Assembly: GCF_000192435.1 (NCBI RefSeq)
Contig: NZ_AEUD01000011.1
Span: 99,187 to 163,186, forward strand
From: Gordonia neofelifaecis NRRL B-59395
GTDB lineage: Bacteria > Actinomycetota > Actinomycetes > Mycobacteriales > Mycobacteriaceae
Length of the DNA stretch: 64,000 nt
Reading direction: 5' to 3'
A program made the position numbers and the translations under genes. Position 1 is the first letter of the stretch. Each line of letters opens with the position of its first letter. The notes beneath the pieces were generated by a model that made no database searches, was not told where the DNA came from, and worked only from the letters and a program-made list of their open reading frames with translations. Below are positions 34,074-44,775 of this stretch, in pieces.

Positions 34074-35113
34074 TGCGCGAACGGCTGCGCGGGACGCCGG
34101 TCTCGATCCTCTGGCTGGTCGGACTCACCGTTCTGCTCCTGCTCAGCATGATGGTCGGCGTCGCGATCGGGTCGGCGGACCTCTCGCTCGCGACGGTGGT
34201 GCGGGCGATCGGCAGCAGTGTCGGGATCGGTACCTCCGACGTGATCGACGAGAACATCGTCGTCCAGCTACGACTGCCGCGAGTGGTCGGCGCCGCCCTC
34301 GTCGGCGCCGGACTGGCGGTGTGCGGTGCCGTGCTGCAAACGCTGACCGGAAACCAGCTGGCCGACCCGTACATCCTCGGCATGTCGGGCGGTGCGTCGC
34401 TCGGCGCGGTGGTCGTGCTGAGCACCGGACTCGGTCTGGGCACGATGGCGGGCGGATCGGTCGTCTCGCTCGCCGCGTTCATCGGGTCGCTCGGCGCACT
34501 CCTCCTGGTGTTCGGCATCGCCGTCACCCGCGGCGGCGCGCTGCTGCCCGGCAGGCTCATCCTCGCCGGTGTCGCGGTGGGCCAGCTCGCCTCGGCGCTC
34601 AGCTCGGCGCTGGTCTACTTCGGGCCGCACGGGACCGCGGAGCGGGTGATGTACTGGTCCCTCGGCTCGGTGTCGGGAATCCGCTGGAACAGCCTGACGA
34701 TCACCGCGATCGTGACGACCGTGACCGTCGCCGCGGTGCTCGCTCATTCGCGGACCCTCGACGCCTTCGCGTTCGGCGAGCGCGCTGCGGCGAGCCTCGG
34801 CACGCACGTCGCGCGCACTCGCTGGACCCTGTACACACTGGTCTCGCTGTGCACGGCGGTCCTGGTGGCGCTGGCGGGGATCGTCGGCTTCGTCGGCCTG
34901 GTGGTCCCGCACATGGTGCGATTCCTGGTCGGGCCGCTGCACTACCGAGTCCTTCCGATGACCGTCGTCGCCGGAGCCCTCGTCGTGGTCTGGGCCGACA
35001 TCATCGCCCGCAGCGTGATGCCCGATCGAGAGCTGCCGCTCAGCCTGGTCACGTCGGTGATCGGTGTTCCAGCGTTCATCTATCTCCTGCGCAGGCAGCG
35101 GGGGACCGAATGA
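34073..35113 (+). CDS. btuC: Cobalamin ABC transporter permease (BtuC/FecCD family)
   Basis: Inner-membrane permease of 346 residues with about ten helices. FecCD signatures: LRLPRVVGAALVGAGLAVCG, GNQLADPYILGMSGGASLGA, and the ATPase-contact region ALAGIVGFVGLVVPHMVRFL; the C-terminus ends ELPLSLVTSVIGVPAFIYLL. ATG 34073 shares one base with the preceding TAA (TAATG), indicating coupled translation. It works as a dimer with the ATPase encoded next. Confidence 0.9.
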   Translation: MRERLRGTPVSILWLVGLTVLLLLSMMVGVAIGSADLSLATVVRAIGSSVGIGTSDVIDENIVVQLRLPRVVGAALVGAGLAVCGAVLQTLTGNQLADPYILGMSGGASLGAVVVLSTGLGLGTMAGGSVVSLAAFIGSLGALLLVFGIAVTRGGALLPGRLILAGVAVGQLASALSSALVYFGPHGTAERVMYWSLGSVSGIRWNSLTITAIVTTVTVAAVLAHSRTLDAFAFGERAAASLGTHVARTRWTLYTLVSLCTAVLVALAGIVGFVGLVVPHMVRFLVGPLHYRVLPMTVVAGALVVVWADIIARSVMPDRELPLSLVTSVIGVPAFIYLLRRQRGTE

Positions 35114-35925
35114 CCGCGGCGTCCGACGGCGCTCCCGGCATCGAGATCCACGGCGTCGACTTCGTACGCGGCGGCGAACACATCCTCCGCGATGTCACGG
35201 CGGTCGCACCGGCGGGCCGGTTCACCGGGGTGATCGGGCCGAACGGCTCGGGCAAGTCGACGCTGCTGTCGATGGTCATGCGCTGGCAGCGGCCGGATTC
35301 CGGCCGGGTCCTGCTCGGTGGGCGCGACGTCCACGACATCCGTCGACGCGACTTCGCGCGGATGGTCGCCGAGGTCGAGCAGCATTCGGCGACCGTCCTG
35401 GAACTGACGGTGGAGCAGATCGTCGAACTCGGAACGATCCCGAACGCCTCGGGGTGGGGGAGACCTCTCGGTGAGGCCTCGGCCGACGTCGACGACGCCC
35501 TCCGGACCCTCGGCATCGAGGACCTGCGCCTGCGAGCCTGGCAGACCCTGTCGGGCGGCGAGCGGCAGAAGGTGCAGATGGCGCGGGCGCTCGCCCAGCG
35601 ACCGCAGGTGCTGGTGCTCGACGAGCCGACCAACCATCTCGACGTCGCGGCGGGGCTGCACCTCCTGGACGTCGCCTGCGGGCTCGGCCTGACGGTTCTG
35701 GCGGCCGTGCACGACCTCCAGTTGGCGGCGATGTACTGCGACCGGCTCATCGTGCTCGACGACGGCCGGGTGCACGCGGTGGGGACGCCCGACGAAGTCC
35801 TGACGCCCGAGCTACTCGCCGAGGTGTACGGCCTCGACGCCCAGGTGATGAGACACCCGGTCACCGGCGGTCCGCTGATCGTGATGTGCGGCGTGGCCGA
35901 TGATTCGGAGAGGGGACAGCGATGA
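35110..35925 (+). CDS. btuD: Cobalamin ABC transporter ATPase (BtuD/FecE family)
   Basis: Cytoplasmic ABC ATPase of 271 residues energising the importer. Walker A IGPNGSGKST, Q-loop region VAEVEQHSATVLELTVEQIV, signature LSGGERQKVQMARALAQ, Walker B VLVLDEPTNHLD, and the switch His in AVHDLQLA. ATG overlaps the permease stop (ATGA). Third gene of the riboswitch operon. Confidence 0.92.
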   Translation: MTAASDGAPGIEIHGVDFVRGGEHILRDVTAVAPAGRFTGVIGPNGSGKSTLLSMVMRWQRPDSGRVLLGGRDVHDIRRRDFARMVAEVEQHSATVLELTVEQIVELGTIPNASGWGRPLGEASADVDDALRTLGIEDLRLRAWQTLSGGERQKVQMARALAQRPQVLVLDEPTNHLDVAAGLHLLDVACGLGLTVLAAVHDLQLAAMYCDRLIVLDDGRVHAVGTPDEVLTPELLAEVYGLDAQVMRHPVTGGPLIVMCGVADDSERGQR

Positions 35926-36656
35926 TTGAGGCGGATTGGGTGATCGTCACCGCGCCGACCGACCGGGGCGCGGATCCAGCGGTCGTGCTGGAGCCCGCAC
36001 TCGCCGTCCTGGCGGCGCGGCATCAGGCCGTGACGTTCCGGTCGGCGGTGCTGGGCGGCGGCTCGTCAACGGTGACCGAAGTGCTCGACGACGCGGTCCG
36101 CGCCGGTGCGGCCTCCGTGATGGTCCTCAGCGGGCAGACGCTCGCCGACCGGAGGATGGACGCCTGGTTCCGACGGGTCATCGGACACTGGCTGCGGCAG
36201 CAGCCGGCCGGGACCGCACCCGAAGTCCGCATCGGCGGCTCGCTCGCCGATGCGGAGAGATACGCGGACCTCGTCGAAGACGTCGCCGTTCACGGCGGCG
36301 CCGCGGCCCGCGATACGACCGCCCCGCTCGCGTGCCGGGCGTGGGAGCAGATCCCGGCCTTCTCCCGGCACGTGCTGGTCTGCCGTGGGCCGCGATGCTC
36401 CGCGAACGGTGCCCCTGAGACGCAGGCGGCGCTCACCGATGCGCTCGAGGCGCAGGCCCTCGGCGACGACGACGTGCTCGTCACCCTCACCGGATGCCTG
36501 TTCCCGTGCTCGCAGGCCCCGGTGGTCGCGGTGTATCCGGACGGCGTCTGGTACGCCGGGCTCACCGCGGACCGCGTGGCGACGGTGGTCGAACAGCATC
36601 TGGTGGGCGGCGAACCGATCCGCGGATGGATCGGCGAGCGTGCCTCGCGCCCGTGA
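35922..36656 (+). CDS. CbiX-like domain fused to thioredoxin-like [2Fe-2S] ferredoxin domain
   Basis: A 244-residue cytoplasmic protein, fourth gene of the cobalamin operon, coupled by ATGA. Residues 1-125 resemble a CbiX/sirohydrochlorin-chelatase half-domain (PALAVLAARHQAVTFRSAVL, AGAASVMVLSGQTLADRRMD), but the usual His-Gly-Ser chelatase motif near the N-terminus reads TAPTDRG, so metal insertion is doubtful. Residues 145-230 are a thioredoxin-like ferredoxin with Cys154, Cys159, Cys192 and Cys196 (VCRGPRCS and TGCLFPCSQAP). It could reduce or remodel imported corrinoids, for example cobalt reduction or removal of an upper ligand; that is inference. Confidence 0.8.
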   Translation: MIEADWVIVTAPTDRGADPAVVLEPALAVLAARHQAVTFRSAVLGGGSSTVTEVLDDAVRAGAASVMVLSGQTLADRRMDAWFRRVIGHWLRQQPAGTAPEVRIGGSLADAERYADLVEDVAVHGGAAARDTTAPLACRAWEQIPAFSRHVLVCRGPRCSANGAPETQAALTDALEAQALGDDDVLVTLTGCLFPCSQAPVVAVYPDGVWYAGLTADRVATVVEQHLVGGEPIRGWIGERASRP

Positions 36657-36741
36657 CTCGCGGACACCGGTCCGTGCGCGCAGACCCGCAGAGCACCAGC
36701 CAAGTACATTCAGTACCGAAGACTTCGGCCGAAGGAGACAC

Positions 36742-37446
36742 ATGGCGAGCAGGGCGATCCGGACGTCGGGCGCGATGGTGTCGGCAGCCGCGGTGCTCGC
36801 GCTCGCCGTCGGATGCAGCGATGCCGATGCGGTCAGTCCCGAGCAGCAGCGGGCCGTCGACGTGACGTTGACCCAGGCCGACCTGCCCGCAGGTTTCCAC
36901 GCCGCGAAGCTCGGCAAGGACGAACTCCAGCAGATGACCGACCAGCTCGTCGACTCCACGAAGAAGGCACAGGTCACGCCGGCGAACTGTGTGGCTCCGG
37001 GAGCGATGGTCAAGAAGATCGACACGGCGACCGTCGGAGTGATGGCAGCGACGAACGCCGAGGTCGCGGTCAGCGAGTCGGTGCAGTTCGCGGACGACGT
37101 CGACGGCGGCGTGGACCTGCGAACCGCGCGCCGCGAGGTCACCGGCGACTGCGGCACGGTGCACGTCGCCGTGACGGCCGGACCGGTCAAGGGATCCGAC
37201 ATCGACGTCACGTACTCGGTGCTCGACCTACCGAGGGGCCGGGCCGACGACGTGCTCGTCGTCGAGAGCCGCAGTCGCACCGTCAACGGCTCCAAATCGG
37301 GTTCGATGGATCTTCTCGTCGGCAACGCCCTGGTCGACGGCTACCTGGTCACCGTTCAGATGAGTCCCATCGACGGGTCGGGCGGCTTGGACCGCGCGGC
37401 GTTCGCAGACGTCTTCGCGAAAGCCGTCGCCAAGGCCGCGAAGTGA
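36742..37446 (+). CDS. Lipoprotein of unknown function (paralogue 1)
   Basis: A 234-residue lipoprotein: lipobox LAVGC with Cys25. The mature part has LTQADLPAGFHAAKLGKDEL, AQVTPANCVAPGA, REVTGDCGTVHVAV, VLVVESRSRTVNG and NALVDGYLVTVQMS, a beta-rich single domain with two Cys probably disulfide-bonded. A good GAAGGAG site precedes ATG 36742. It lies 85 bases after the cobalamin operon and could be its last gene or separate. The next gene encodes a paralogue of the same length. No known function; general resemblance to mycobacterial small lipoproteins. Confidence 0.8.
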   Translation: MASRAIRTSGAMVSAAAVLALAVGCSDADAVSPEQQRAVDVTLTQADLPAGFHAAKLGKDELQQMTDQLVDSTKKAQVTPANCVAPGAMVKKIDTATVGVMAATNAEVAVSESVQFADDVDGGVDLRTARREVTGDCGTVHVAVTAGPVKGSDIDVTYSVLDLPRGRADDVLVVESRSRTVNGSKSGSMDLLVGNALVDGYLVTVQMSPIDGSGGLDRAAFADVFAKAVAKAAK

Positions 37447-37605
37447 GGTCGGAATCGGTGCCGCTCGGCTGAGCGGTGAACTCGGAATCCGAGCCGAATC
37501 CGGCGGCGCCCATTCGGATGGACGACTCCGGTGTGAGCGCCGCGTCCGGCATCGGTCAGGATTGTCCCGTCGATTGAGAAACGTAGATAGGGACGACGAC
37601 ACGTG

Positions 37606-38334
37606 ATGACAATCAAGAGGATCGCCGGAGCGGCGGTGGCGGCCGGTGCCGCGGCGACGCTCATCGCCGGATGCAGTTCGACCGACGACGGCGCGCCCGT
37701 GCCCGGGACGCAGACGACGACCGCATCGGCGGTGGACGCGACCAAGGCGCCCACCCTCATCATCGGCAAGGCAGACCTCCCGGCCGGATACCAGGTGATG
37801 GACGTGCCGAAGGATCAGATCCAGAAGGTCTCCGAGTCGATCCTGAGCTCCACCAAGAGCGCGAAGGTGACGCCGTCGAACTGCATGCAGCTCAGCGCCT
37901 TCCCGGACAAGATCGACGTCGGCAAGACGGGCTTCATCGTCGCGATGAAGTCTACGTCGGTACTCGCCGAGACGGTGTCGGTCGTCGACAGCTCGATCGA
38001 CGACTACCGGAAGGCGGTGACCGGCGACTGCGCGAACCTGAACATCGAGATCACCGAGGGCCAGGCGGCGGGTGCCAAGGGCGTCGTCGTGTCGAAGATC
38101 GTCGACGCGCCGAAGACCAGCGCCGACGAGGCGATCGTGGTGCAGCAGAACTCGACCATCACGTTCCAGGGAACCAAGACCAAGACCTCGATGATCATCG
38201 GCTATGCGATGGTCAACGGCTACCTGGTGAGCGTTCAGGCCAGTGAGGCGGCCCCGGGCGCGACGCCGGACCTCGCGGCGTTCAACAAGGTGTTCGCCAA
38301 GTCGGTCGACAAGGTGGCGCAGAAGACGGCGTAG
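37606..38334 (+). CDS. Lipoprotein of unknown function (paralogue 2)
   Basis: A 242-residue lipoprotein with lipobox LIAGC (Cys23 from ATG 37606; GTG 37603 is also possible). It aligns end to end with the preceding gene: KADLPAGYQVMDVPKDQIQK, AKVTPSNCMQLSAFP, KAVTGDCANLNIEI, AIVVQQNSTITFQGTKTK and AMVNGYLVSVQASEA, keeping both Cys and the final NGYLVSVQ strand. The tandem arrangement indicates duplication. A perfect 16-bp hairpin follows. The role is unknown. Confidence 0.8.
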   Translation: MTIKRIAGAAVAAGAAATLIAGCSSTDDGAPVPGTQTTTASAVDATKAPTLIIGKADLPAGYQVMDVPKDQIQKVSESILSSTKSAKVTPSNCMQLSAFPDKIDVGKTGFIVAMKSTSVLAETVSVVDSSIDDYRKAVTGDCANLNIEITEGQAAGAKGVVVSKIVDAPKTSADEAIVVQQNSTITFQGTKTKTSMIIGYAMVNGYLVSVQASEAAPGATPDLAAFNKVFAKSVDKVAQKTA

Positions 38335-38353
38335 GCCGCGTTGCGAATGACGC

Positions 38354-38389
38354 AGAAGGCCCGCCGCGGTTTCCCGCGGCGGGCCTTCT
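38354..38389. terminator. Bidirectional terminator between lipoprotein gene and gdhA
   Basis: AGAAGGCCCGCCGCGG (38354-38369), loop TTTC, CCGCGGCGGGCCTTCT (38374-38389): a perfect 16-bp stem in the 70-base gap between convergent genes, with TCT and TGCG flanks. Confidence 0.9.
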
Positions 38390-38404
38390 CGTCGAGGCGT
38401 CGGC

Positions 38405-39970
<1,566 letters not shown>

Positions 39971-40648
39971 TCAGATCCGGCTCGTCGTGCCGTAGGCGTA
40001 GTAGACGTACACGCCGGTCTCGGTGGTCACCGAGATCTTGGTGAACGGCCGCACCGAGATGGGGCCGATCGCGTTGGTCGCGTGGAGTTCGACGCCGGAG
40101 AGCACGATGTCGGCGGTCGGCTTGGTGAGCGCGATCTTCGCGAGCGAGACGGTGGTGATCTTTCCGGCCCCGACCTCGAACTCGAGGTCGGCGGCGGGGA
40201 TGATCGTCGACTCGGCGCCGAGCTCGGTGCCGATCTCGCCGACCGAGCCGCCGCCGCCCGTGCCGGACACCGAGACGTTCGGGTTGATCTTGGCGTTGAC
40301 GCCGCCGCTGAGCTTCAGGTCCGGGGTGTGCGCGGTGATCTTGACGCCGCCGGGAGCGATCGAGACGGGGTAGCCGATCTGGTAGCCGACTTCGAGGGTC
40401 GCGCTGACCTTCTTGCCCTTGATTCCGGTGAGCGCGGCGTGCACGTCCGACGACAGCAGGGCCTCGGCGGAGGTCGGCGATCCGTCGAGCGGCGGGATCT
40501 TCTTCGCCGACAGCTGGCTGGTCGCCAGGTCGATGGTGACGCCCTCGCGGGTGTGATGGGTGGCCGCGGACGCGGTGGCGGGCAGCAGTGCGGCGGTCGC
40601 GAAGAACGCGGCCAGCACGGCGATCAATGTGGACAGACGCTTGGTCAT
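39971..40648 (-). CDS. MspA-family outer-membrane porin
   Basis: Channel protein of the mycolate outer membrane. The 225-residue precursor has a signal peptide (STLIAVLAAFFATAALLPAT, cleavage near ASAA). The mature beta-rich part has MspA-like blocks ATLEVGYQIGYPVSIAPGGV, LSGGVNAKINPNVSVSGTGG, PAADLEFEVGAGKITTVSLA and HATNAIGPISVRPFTKISVT. ATG 40648 is chosen because the signal peptide starts there. MspA octamers form the main hydrophilic pore in mycobacteria. The gene is monocistronic with its own terminator. Confidence 0.9.
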   Translation of the reverse strand: MTKRLSTLIAVLAAFFATAALLPATASAATHHTREGVTIDLATSQLSAKKIPPLDGSPTSAEALLSSDVHAALTGIKGKKVSATLEVGYQIGYPVSIAPGGVKITAHTPDLKLSGGVNAKINPNVSVSGTGGGGSVGEIGTELGAESTIIPAADLEFEVGAGKITTVSLAKIALTKPTADIVLSGVELHATNAIGPISVRPFTKISVTTETGVYVYYAYGTTSRI

Positions 40649-40869
40649 TCTGGAAACCCCGACGGTAGATGGGAAGGGCGACGCCCGGGTGGCGTGCACC
40701 TACCAAACTAGGAACGCGAATGTGGAAGAACTAATGAAATCCGCCGAATATGAAGGATCTATGCAGGTCAACGGCTTGTACGGGTTTTCCGTTCCGGAGA
40801 AATCCGGAGGGTTGTCCGGTCGGAGGGTCGTCTCCGGCGGCCGCATCGCCCCTCGGATAATCTCTCTGA

Positions 40870-43800
40870 GTGACCTCTACGCCGCCGGAGAGCGAGTTCG
40901 GTCCGGCGCTCGCGAGGCTCTTCGTTCAGGCCGGCAAGCCGACGTTGCGCGCCGCCTCCGAGGGCATGGCCAAGACGGGTCGGGGTGAGGCCACCCCGCA
41001 GCGGATCAGCGATTGGCGCAACGGCAGGCACGTGCCGCGCGACTTCAACACGGTGCTGCCGCTGATCATGTGGCTCAACCGCCGCGCGCTCGACGCGGGG
41101 GTCGCGGACCTGGTCTCCATGCCCGAGTGGCGGCGCCTCTGGCGCAGGCACCACGACCCGGTCTCGGGCGCGCGCCTCGACACGCCGTTCCCCGGACTGG
41201 CGTCGATGGTGGCGGGCGACCGTGACCGCTACTTCGGGCGAGACGACACGATCGCCGCGCTCGTCGACCTGCTCGGCGAGGCGCGGGAATCGGCGGGCAA
41301 CCGGATCGTCGTCGTCACGGGAGTGTCGGGCGCGGGCAAGTCGTCGCTGCTCGGTGCGGGACTCGCGCGTGCCGCCGAACCGTGGAACGCGCCCGTGCGG
41401 CTCCGCGTCAGCGCCGACGGGCTCGCCGGGGAGCCGGTGCCGACCGGCACCGATCTGGTGGTCGTGGATCAGTTCGAAGAGACCTTCGCCCTGGAGGACG
41501 AGGCGCAGCGCAGGCGAGTCCTCGACGACGTCGAGAAGCTGTCGGACGCCGGGAGCGTGGTGGTGCTCGGCATCCGCGCCGACTTCTTCGGCGCCTGCGT
41601 CGAGATCCCGCTGCTGGCGCAGGCGTGGCAGGACCGCTCGATGATCCTCTCCGAGATGTCCGACGACCAGCTGCGGCAGGTGATCGTCGAACCCGTGCGG
41701 ATGGCCGGCGGCCGGATCGACGACGGTCTCGCCGACCTGATGATCGACGACCTGCACCAGGCCTCGACCGAAGGCGACCGAGCGGGCCGACTGCCGCTCC
41801 TGGCCCACGCACTGCAGGTGATGTGGACGCGGCGCAGCGGCAACCGTCTCACCGTCGGTTCGTATCGGGCAGCGGGCGGGATCACCTCGGCGCTCGCCGA
41901 CACCGCCGAGCAGACGTGGGCGGCGCTCGATCCGGCCGATCACGAGGAGGCACGTGCCCTGCTCCTGGCGCTGATGCAGTTCGGGCCCCGCCGGACGCCG
42001 ATGCGGACCGTCGTCTCGCCCGCCGAACTGCGCGAGCGGTTCCCGGACTCGGCGGCCCGGATCGTCGATGCGTTCGCCGATGCGCGACTGCTGACCGTCA
42101 GCGCCGATTCGGTGGCCTTCATCCACGAGGCGGTGATGTCGTCGTGGCCGCGGATGGCCGACTGGATCGCCGAAGACGCCGATCTCATCCAATGGATGCA
42201 GCAACTGGCCGTCGACACCGGAACGTGGATCGCCGGTGACCGCCGCACCGACTACCTGTACAGCGGTGCGCGGCTCGCGACGTCGCAGGCGAATCGGGCC
42301 GAACTCGGCGAACACCGGCAGGTACTGCTGCCCGCCGGAGCGGCCGACTTCCTCGACGCCGCGGCTCGTCAGCGGCGTCTGCGCAAACGAGTCCGGTTCG
42401 CCTCCATCGCGCTGGTGATCGTGCTCGGCTTGGCGTCGGCGATCACCGCGGTCATCGCGACGCGGCAGGCCTCGGATCTGGCCCGCCAGCGCAACAGTGC
42501 CGAACACGCCGCGGTCATGTCGAGCATCGACGGGCTGATCACCTCGGATCCGTCACTGGCAGCACGCATGCTGGCGGTCGCCGACCTCCGGTACCCGGAC
42601 GATGCGCAGATCCGCAGCGGCGTGCTGGCGGCCTACACCTCGCCGCTCGCGCGATCGCTGACCGGCCACACCGGTGCCGTCTACGACGTGGTGTTCTCCG
42701 ATGACGGACGACTGCTGGCCACGGCGAGCAATGATCGGACGGTGCGGCTCTGGCGCCGCACCGACGATGCACCCGAACCCTTCCGGGCGGTCGCGACGCT
42801 CCACGGTTTCGGCTCGTTCGTGACCTCGGTGACCATCGACCGGACCGGACGACTGCTGGCCGCGGCGAGCGGCGACGGCACGGTTCGTCTGTGGAACATC
42901 ACGAATCCGATGGCACCGGTGCCGGTCTCGGTCCTGCGGCCCGGTCGGGGCGCCGCCTACCTCACGCGGTTCAGCCCGAGCGGCAGACATCTGGCCGCGT
43001 CGTCGGACGACGGCACGGTGACCGTCTACCGCGTCGAAGGCGATCGTCCGCCGGCGCAGACGGCGGTGCTGCGCGGCCACACGGGATCGGTCCGATCGCT
43101 CGCGTTCAATGCGGCGGGCACCGTCCTGGCCACCGGCGGCGAGGATCAGACCGTCCGTCTCTGGACGGCGGCCGACAGCGACAGTCCGCAACCCGCGGGT
43201 GAGCCGCTGCGCGGTTTCCCGAGCATCACGCACGCCTTGGCGTTCATGGCGGGCGACACGGTGCTCGCGGTCACCGGTGACAGTGCGAACGTTCAGCTGT
43301 GGAATGTCGCCGACCCGGCGGCCCCGCGTCCGGACAACACGTCGCTGGCCGGTGTCACGTCGGGCTCATGGTCGATCGCGGCGGATCCCACGCGCCCGCT
43401 CCTCGCCCGAGCGGGCAGCGACGGGATCGTAGACGTCTGGAATACGACGTCGATCTCCGATCCGCTTCCGCTGTGGGAGCTTCAGCGGTCGGTGGCGCCG
43501 GGTGCGGTGCGGATGGTGAGTACCGAGTTCAGCCCGGACGGACGTGAACTGGTGGTCGGCCGTTCCGACGGCGGCGTCGACCTGTGGACCCTGCCGCCCG
43601 GTCTGTTGCCGGATCGAGGCTCGCCGATCAGTGGGCTCGACGAGGGCGCGTCGGGCAGCCGGATGGTGACGGTGGGCTCCGACGCGCGGATGAACGTCTG
43701 GACCAGGGACGAGACCGGCTGGCATCAGCGGTCCAGTACGGAGATCGATCGGCGGGCCAACAACAGGCCGCGCGTGGTCGTCTCCGCGGACGGGTCGTCG

Positions 43801-44616
43801 GCGGCCACCGCCAACAACAACGGCGGGCTCGTGGAGCTGTGGGATCTGGCCGATCCCGAGCATCCGCGTCGGTCAGGGGAGATCCGCGTCGGGACGCGGT
43901 ACACCAACGAGATCGCCTTCGCGCCGAACGGGCGTGAGCTGGCGACGGGCCTCGACGATCGCCGCGTCCAGCGTTGGGACGTATCCGATCCGGCAGCTCC
44001 GAGGCCGGTGGGCGAGGTCCTCTCCGGGCCCGGCGACCTGATCCGCAGCGTGAACTATTCGACGGACGGCACCCGTGTCGTCGTCGCGTCCGACGACGGC
44101 AACGCCTACCTGTACGCCCTGCCCGGTGGTGCTCCGGTCGTGCTGCCCATGGGCGAACAGGCGACGGCGGCCGTGTTCACGCGCGGCGACCGCATCGTCG
44201 TCGCGGCCGGTGATCTCGCGGTCTGGCGCATCGGCGCCGACGGCCGTCCGGAGGTGGTCAGCCGCGCTCGCGGCGTGCACGCTGTCACGATCGGCCGCCT
44301 CGGCGACCGCCTGCTCATCGGCACCGGAACGCGCGAAGTGACCGACTATCGGGTAGGCGACGACGGCACGCTGGTACGGGGCACCACCATCTCGCCCGTT
44401 CTCGGTGGCTCGCGCAGCGTCTCGAACTGGGTGCTGCCCGCCGACGCCGGTGCGGGTCCGCAGTACCCGGTGGCCGGTGACGGCACCGGGGTCGTCTACC
44501 TCCAGACCACCGACCGCACCGAGGCCCTCGGGTGGATCTGCCGGACCACCGATCCGCTCAGTCCGGCGGAGCGGGATCGCTACCTCGGCCGCCTATCCGC
44601 CGACGACGGCTGCTGA
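40870..44616 (+). CDS. STAND NTPase with N-terminal HTH, transmembrane helix and C-terminal WD40 propeller
   Basis: A 1248-residue signalling-type protein. Residues about 10-95 form a helix-turn-helix-like domain (TPQRISDWRNGRHVPRDFNT). The NTPase domain (about 120-500) has Walker A GVSGAGKSS at 151-159, Walker B DLVVVDQFEE at 195-204, and sensor-like GIRADFF at 234-240, matching the novel STAND group. One helix at about 508-530 (ASIALVIVLGLASAITAVIA) follows a basic stretch RLRKRVR, suggesting a cytoplasmic N-terminus. Residues about 590-1240 contain many WD40 units (GHTGAVYDVVFSDDGRLLAT, ASNDRTVRLW, GHTGSVRSLAFNAAGTVLAT), predicted outside. GTG start. No obvious effector or operon partner. 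Confidence 0.88.
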   Translation: MTSTPPESEFGPALARLFVQAGKPTLRAASEGMAKTGRGEATPQRISDWRNGRHVPRDFNTVLPLIMWLNRRALDAGVADLVSMPEWRRLWRRHHDPVSGARLDTPFPGLASMVAGDRDRYFGRDDTIAALVDLLGEARESAGNRIVVVTGVSGAGKSSLLGAGLARAAEPWNAPVRLRVSADGLAGEPVPTGTDLVVVDQFEETFALEDEAQRRRVLDDVEKLSDAGSVVVLGIRADFFGACVEIPLLAQAWQDRSMILSEMSDDQLRQVIVEPVRMAGGRIDDGLADLMIDDLHQASTEGDRAGRLPLLAHALQVMWTRRSGNRLTVGSYRAAGGITSALADTAEQTWAALDPADHEEARALLLALMQFGPRRTPMRTVVSPAELRERFPDSAARIVDAFADARLLTVSADSVAFIHEAVMSSWPRMADWIAEDADLIQWMQQLAVDTGTWIAGDRRTDYLYSGARLATSQANRAELGEHRQVLLPAGAADFLDAAARQRRLRKRVRFASIALVIVLGLASAITAVIATRQASDLARQRNSAEHAAVMSSIDGLITSDPSLAARMLAVADLRYPDDAQIRSGVLAAYTSPLARSLTGHTGAVYDVVFSDDGRLLATASNDRTVRLWRRTDDAPEPFRAVATLHGFGSFVTSVTIDRTGRLLAAASGDGTVRLWNITNPMAPVPVSVLRPGRGAAYLTRFSPSGRHLAASSDDGTVTVYRVEGDRPPAQTAVLRGHTGSVRSLAFNAAGTVLATGGEDQTVRLWTAADSDSPQPAGEPLRGFPSITHALAFMAGDTVLAVTGDSANVQLWNVADPAAPRPDNTSLAGVTSGSWSIAADPTRPLLARAGSDGIVDVWNTTSISDPLPLWELQRSVAPGAVRMVSTEFSPDGRELVVGRSDGGVDLWTLPPGLLPDRGSPISGLDEGASGSRMVTVGSDARMNVWTRDETGWHQRSSTEIDRRANNRPRVVVSADGSSAATANNNGGLVELWDLADPEHPRRSGEIRVGTRYTNEIAFAPNGRELATGLDDRRVQRWDVSDPAAPRPVGEVLSGPGDLIRSVNYSTDGTRVVVASDDGNAYLYALPGGAPVVLPMGEQATAAVFTRGDRIVVAAGDLAVWRIGADGRPEVVSRARGVHAVTIGRLGDRLLIGTGTREVTDYRVGDDGTLVRGTTISPVLGGSRSVSNWVLPADAGAGPQYPVAGDGTGVVYLQTTDRTEALGWICRTTDPLSPAERDRYLGRLSADDGC

Positions 44617-44665
44617 CGTCCCGGCCTCCCGGCTGTCGGCCCCGTATCGCTGGTCGGACCCCTCG

Positions 44666-44714
44666 CCGGTTGAGCCGGACCGGAGCGCAGCGGAGGTCCG
44701 TGTCGAAACCCGGT
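44666..44714. repeat. REP-like intergenic repeat, copy 2
   Basis: CCGGTTGAGCCGGACCGGAG, CGCAGCGGAGG, TCCGTGTCGAAACCCGGTG: ends pair (CCGG...CCGG) and the core has the ggttgag...gcagcg...gtcgaaacc form of dispersed intergenic repeats in GC-rich actinobacteria. It lies between the STAND gene and a convergent small gene. Related to the element at 24577-24627, read on the other strand. Confidence 0.5.
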
Positions 44715-44775
44715 GACCTGCGCTGGAGCGAGGCGATCGCGACTGGAACGAGGCGGCCCTGATACGAGTCGAGGG

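Noticed and set aside
40768-42507. Minus-strand open frame inside the STAND NTPase gene
   Set aside because: Low-complexity Arg/Gly/Asp composition and no recognisable motif, whereas the plus strand encodes Walker motifs and WD40 repeats.
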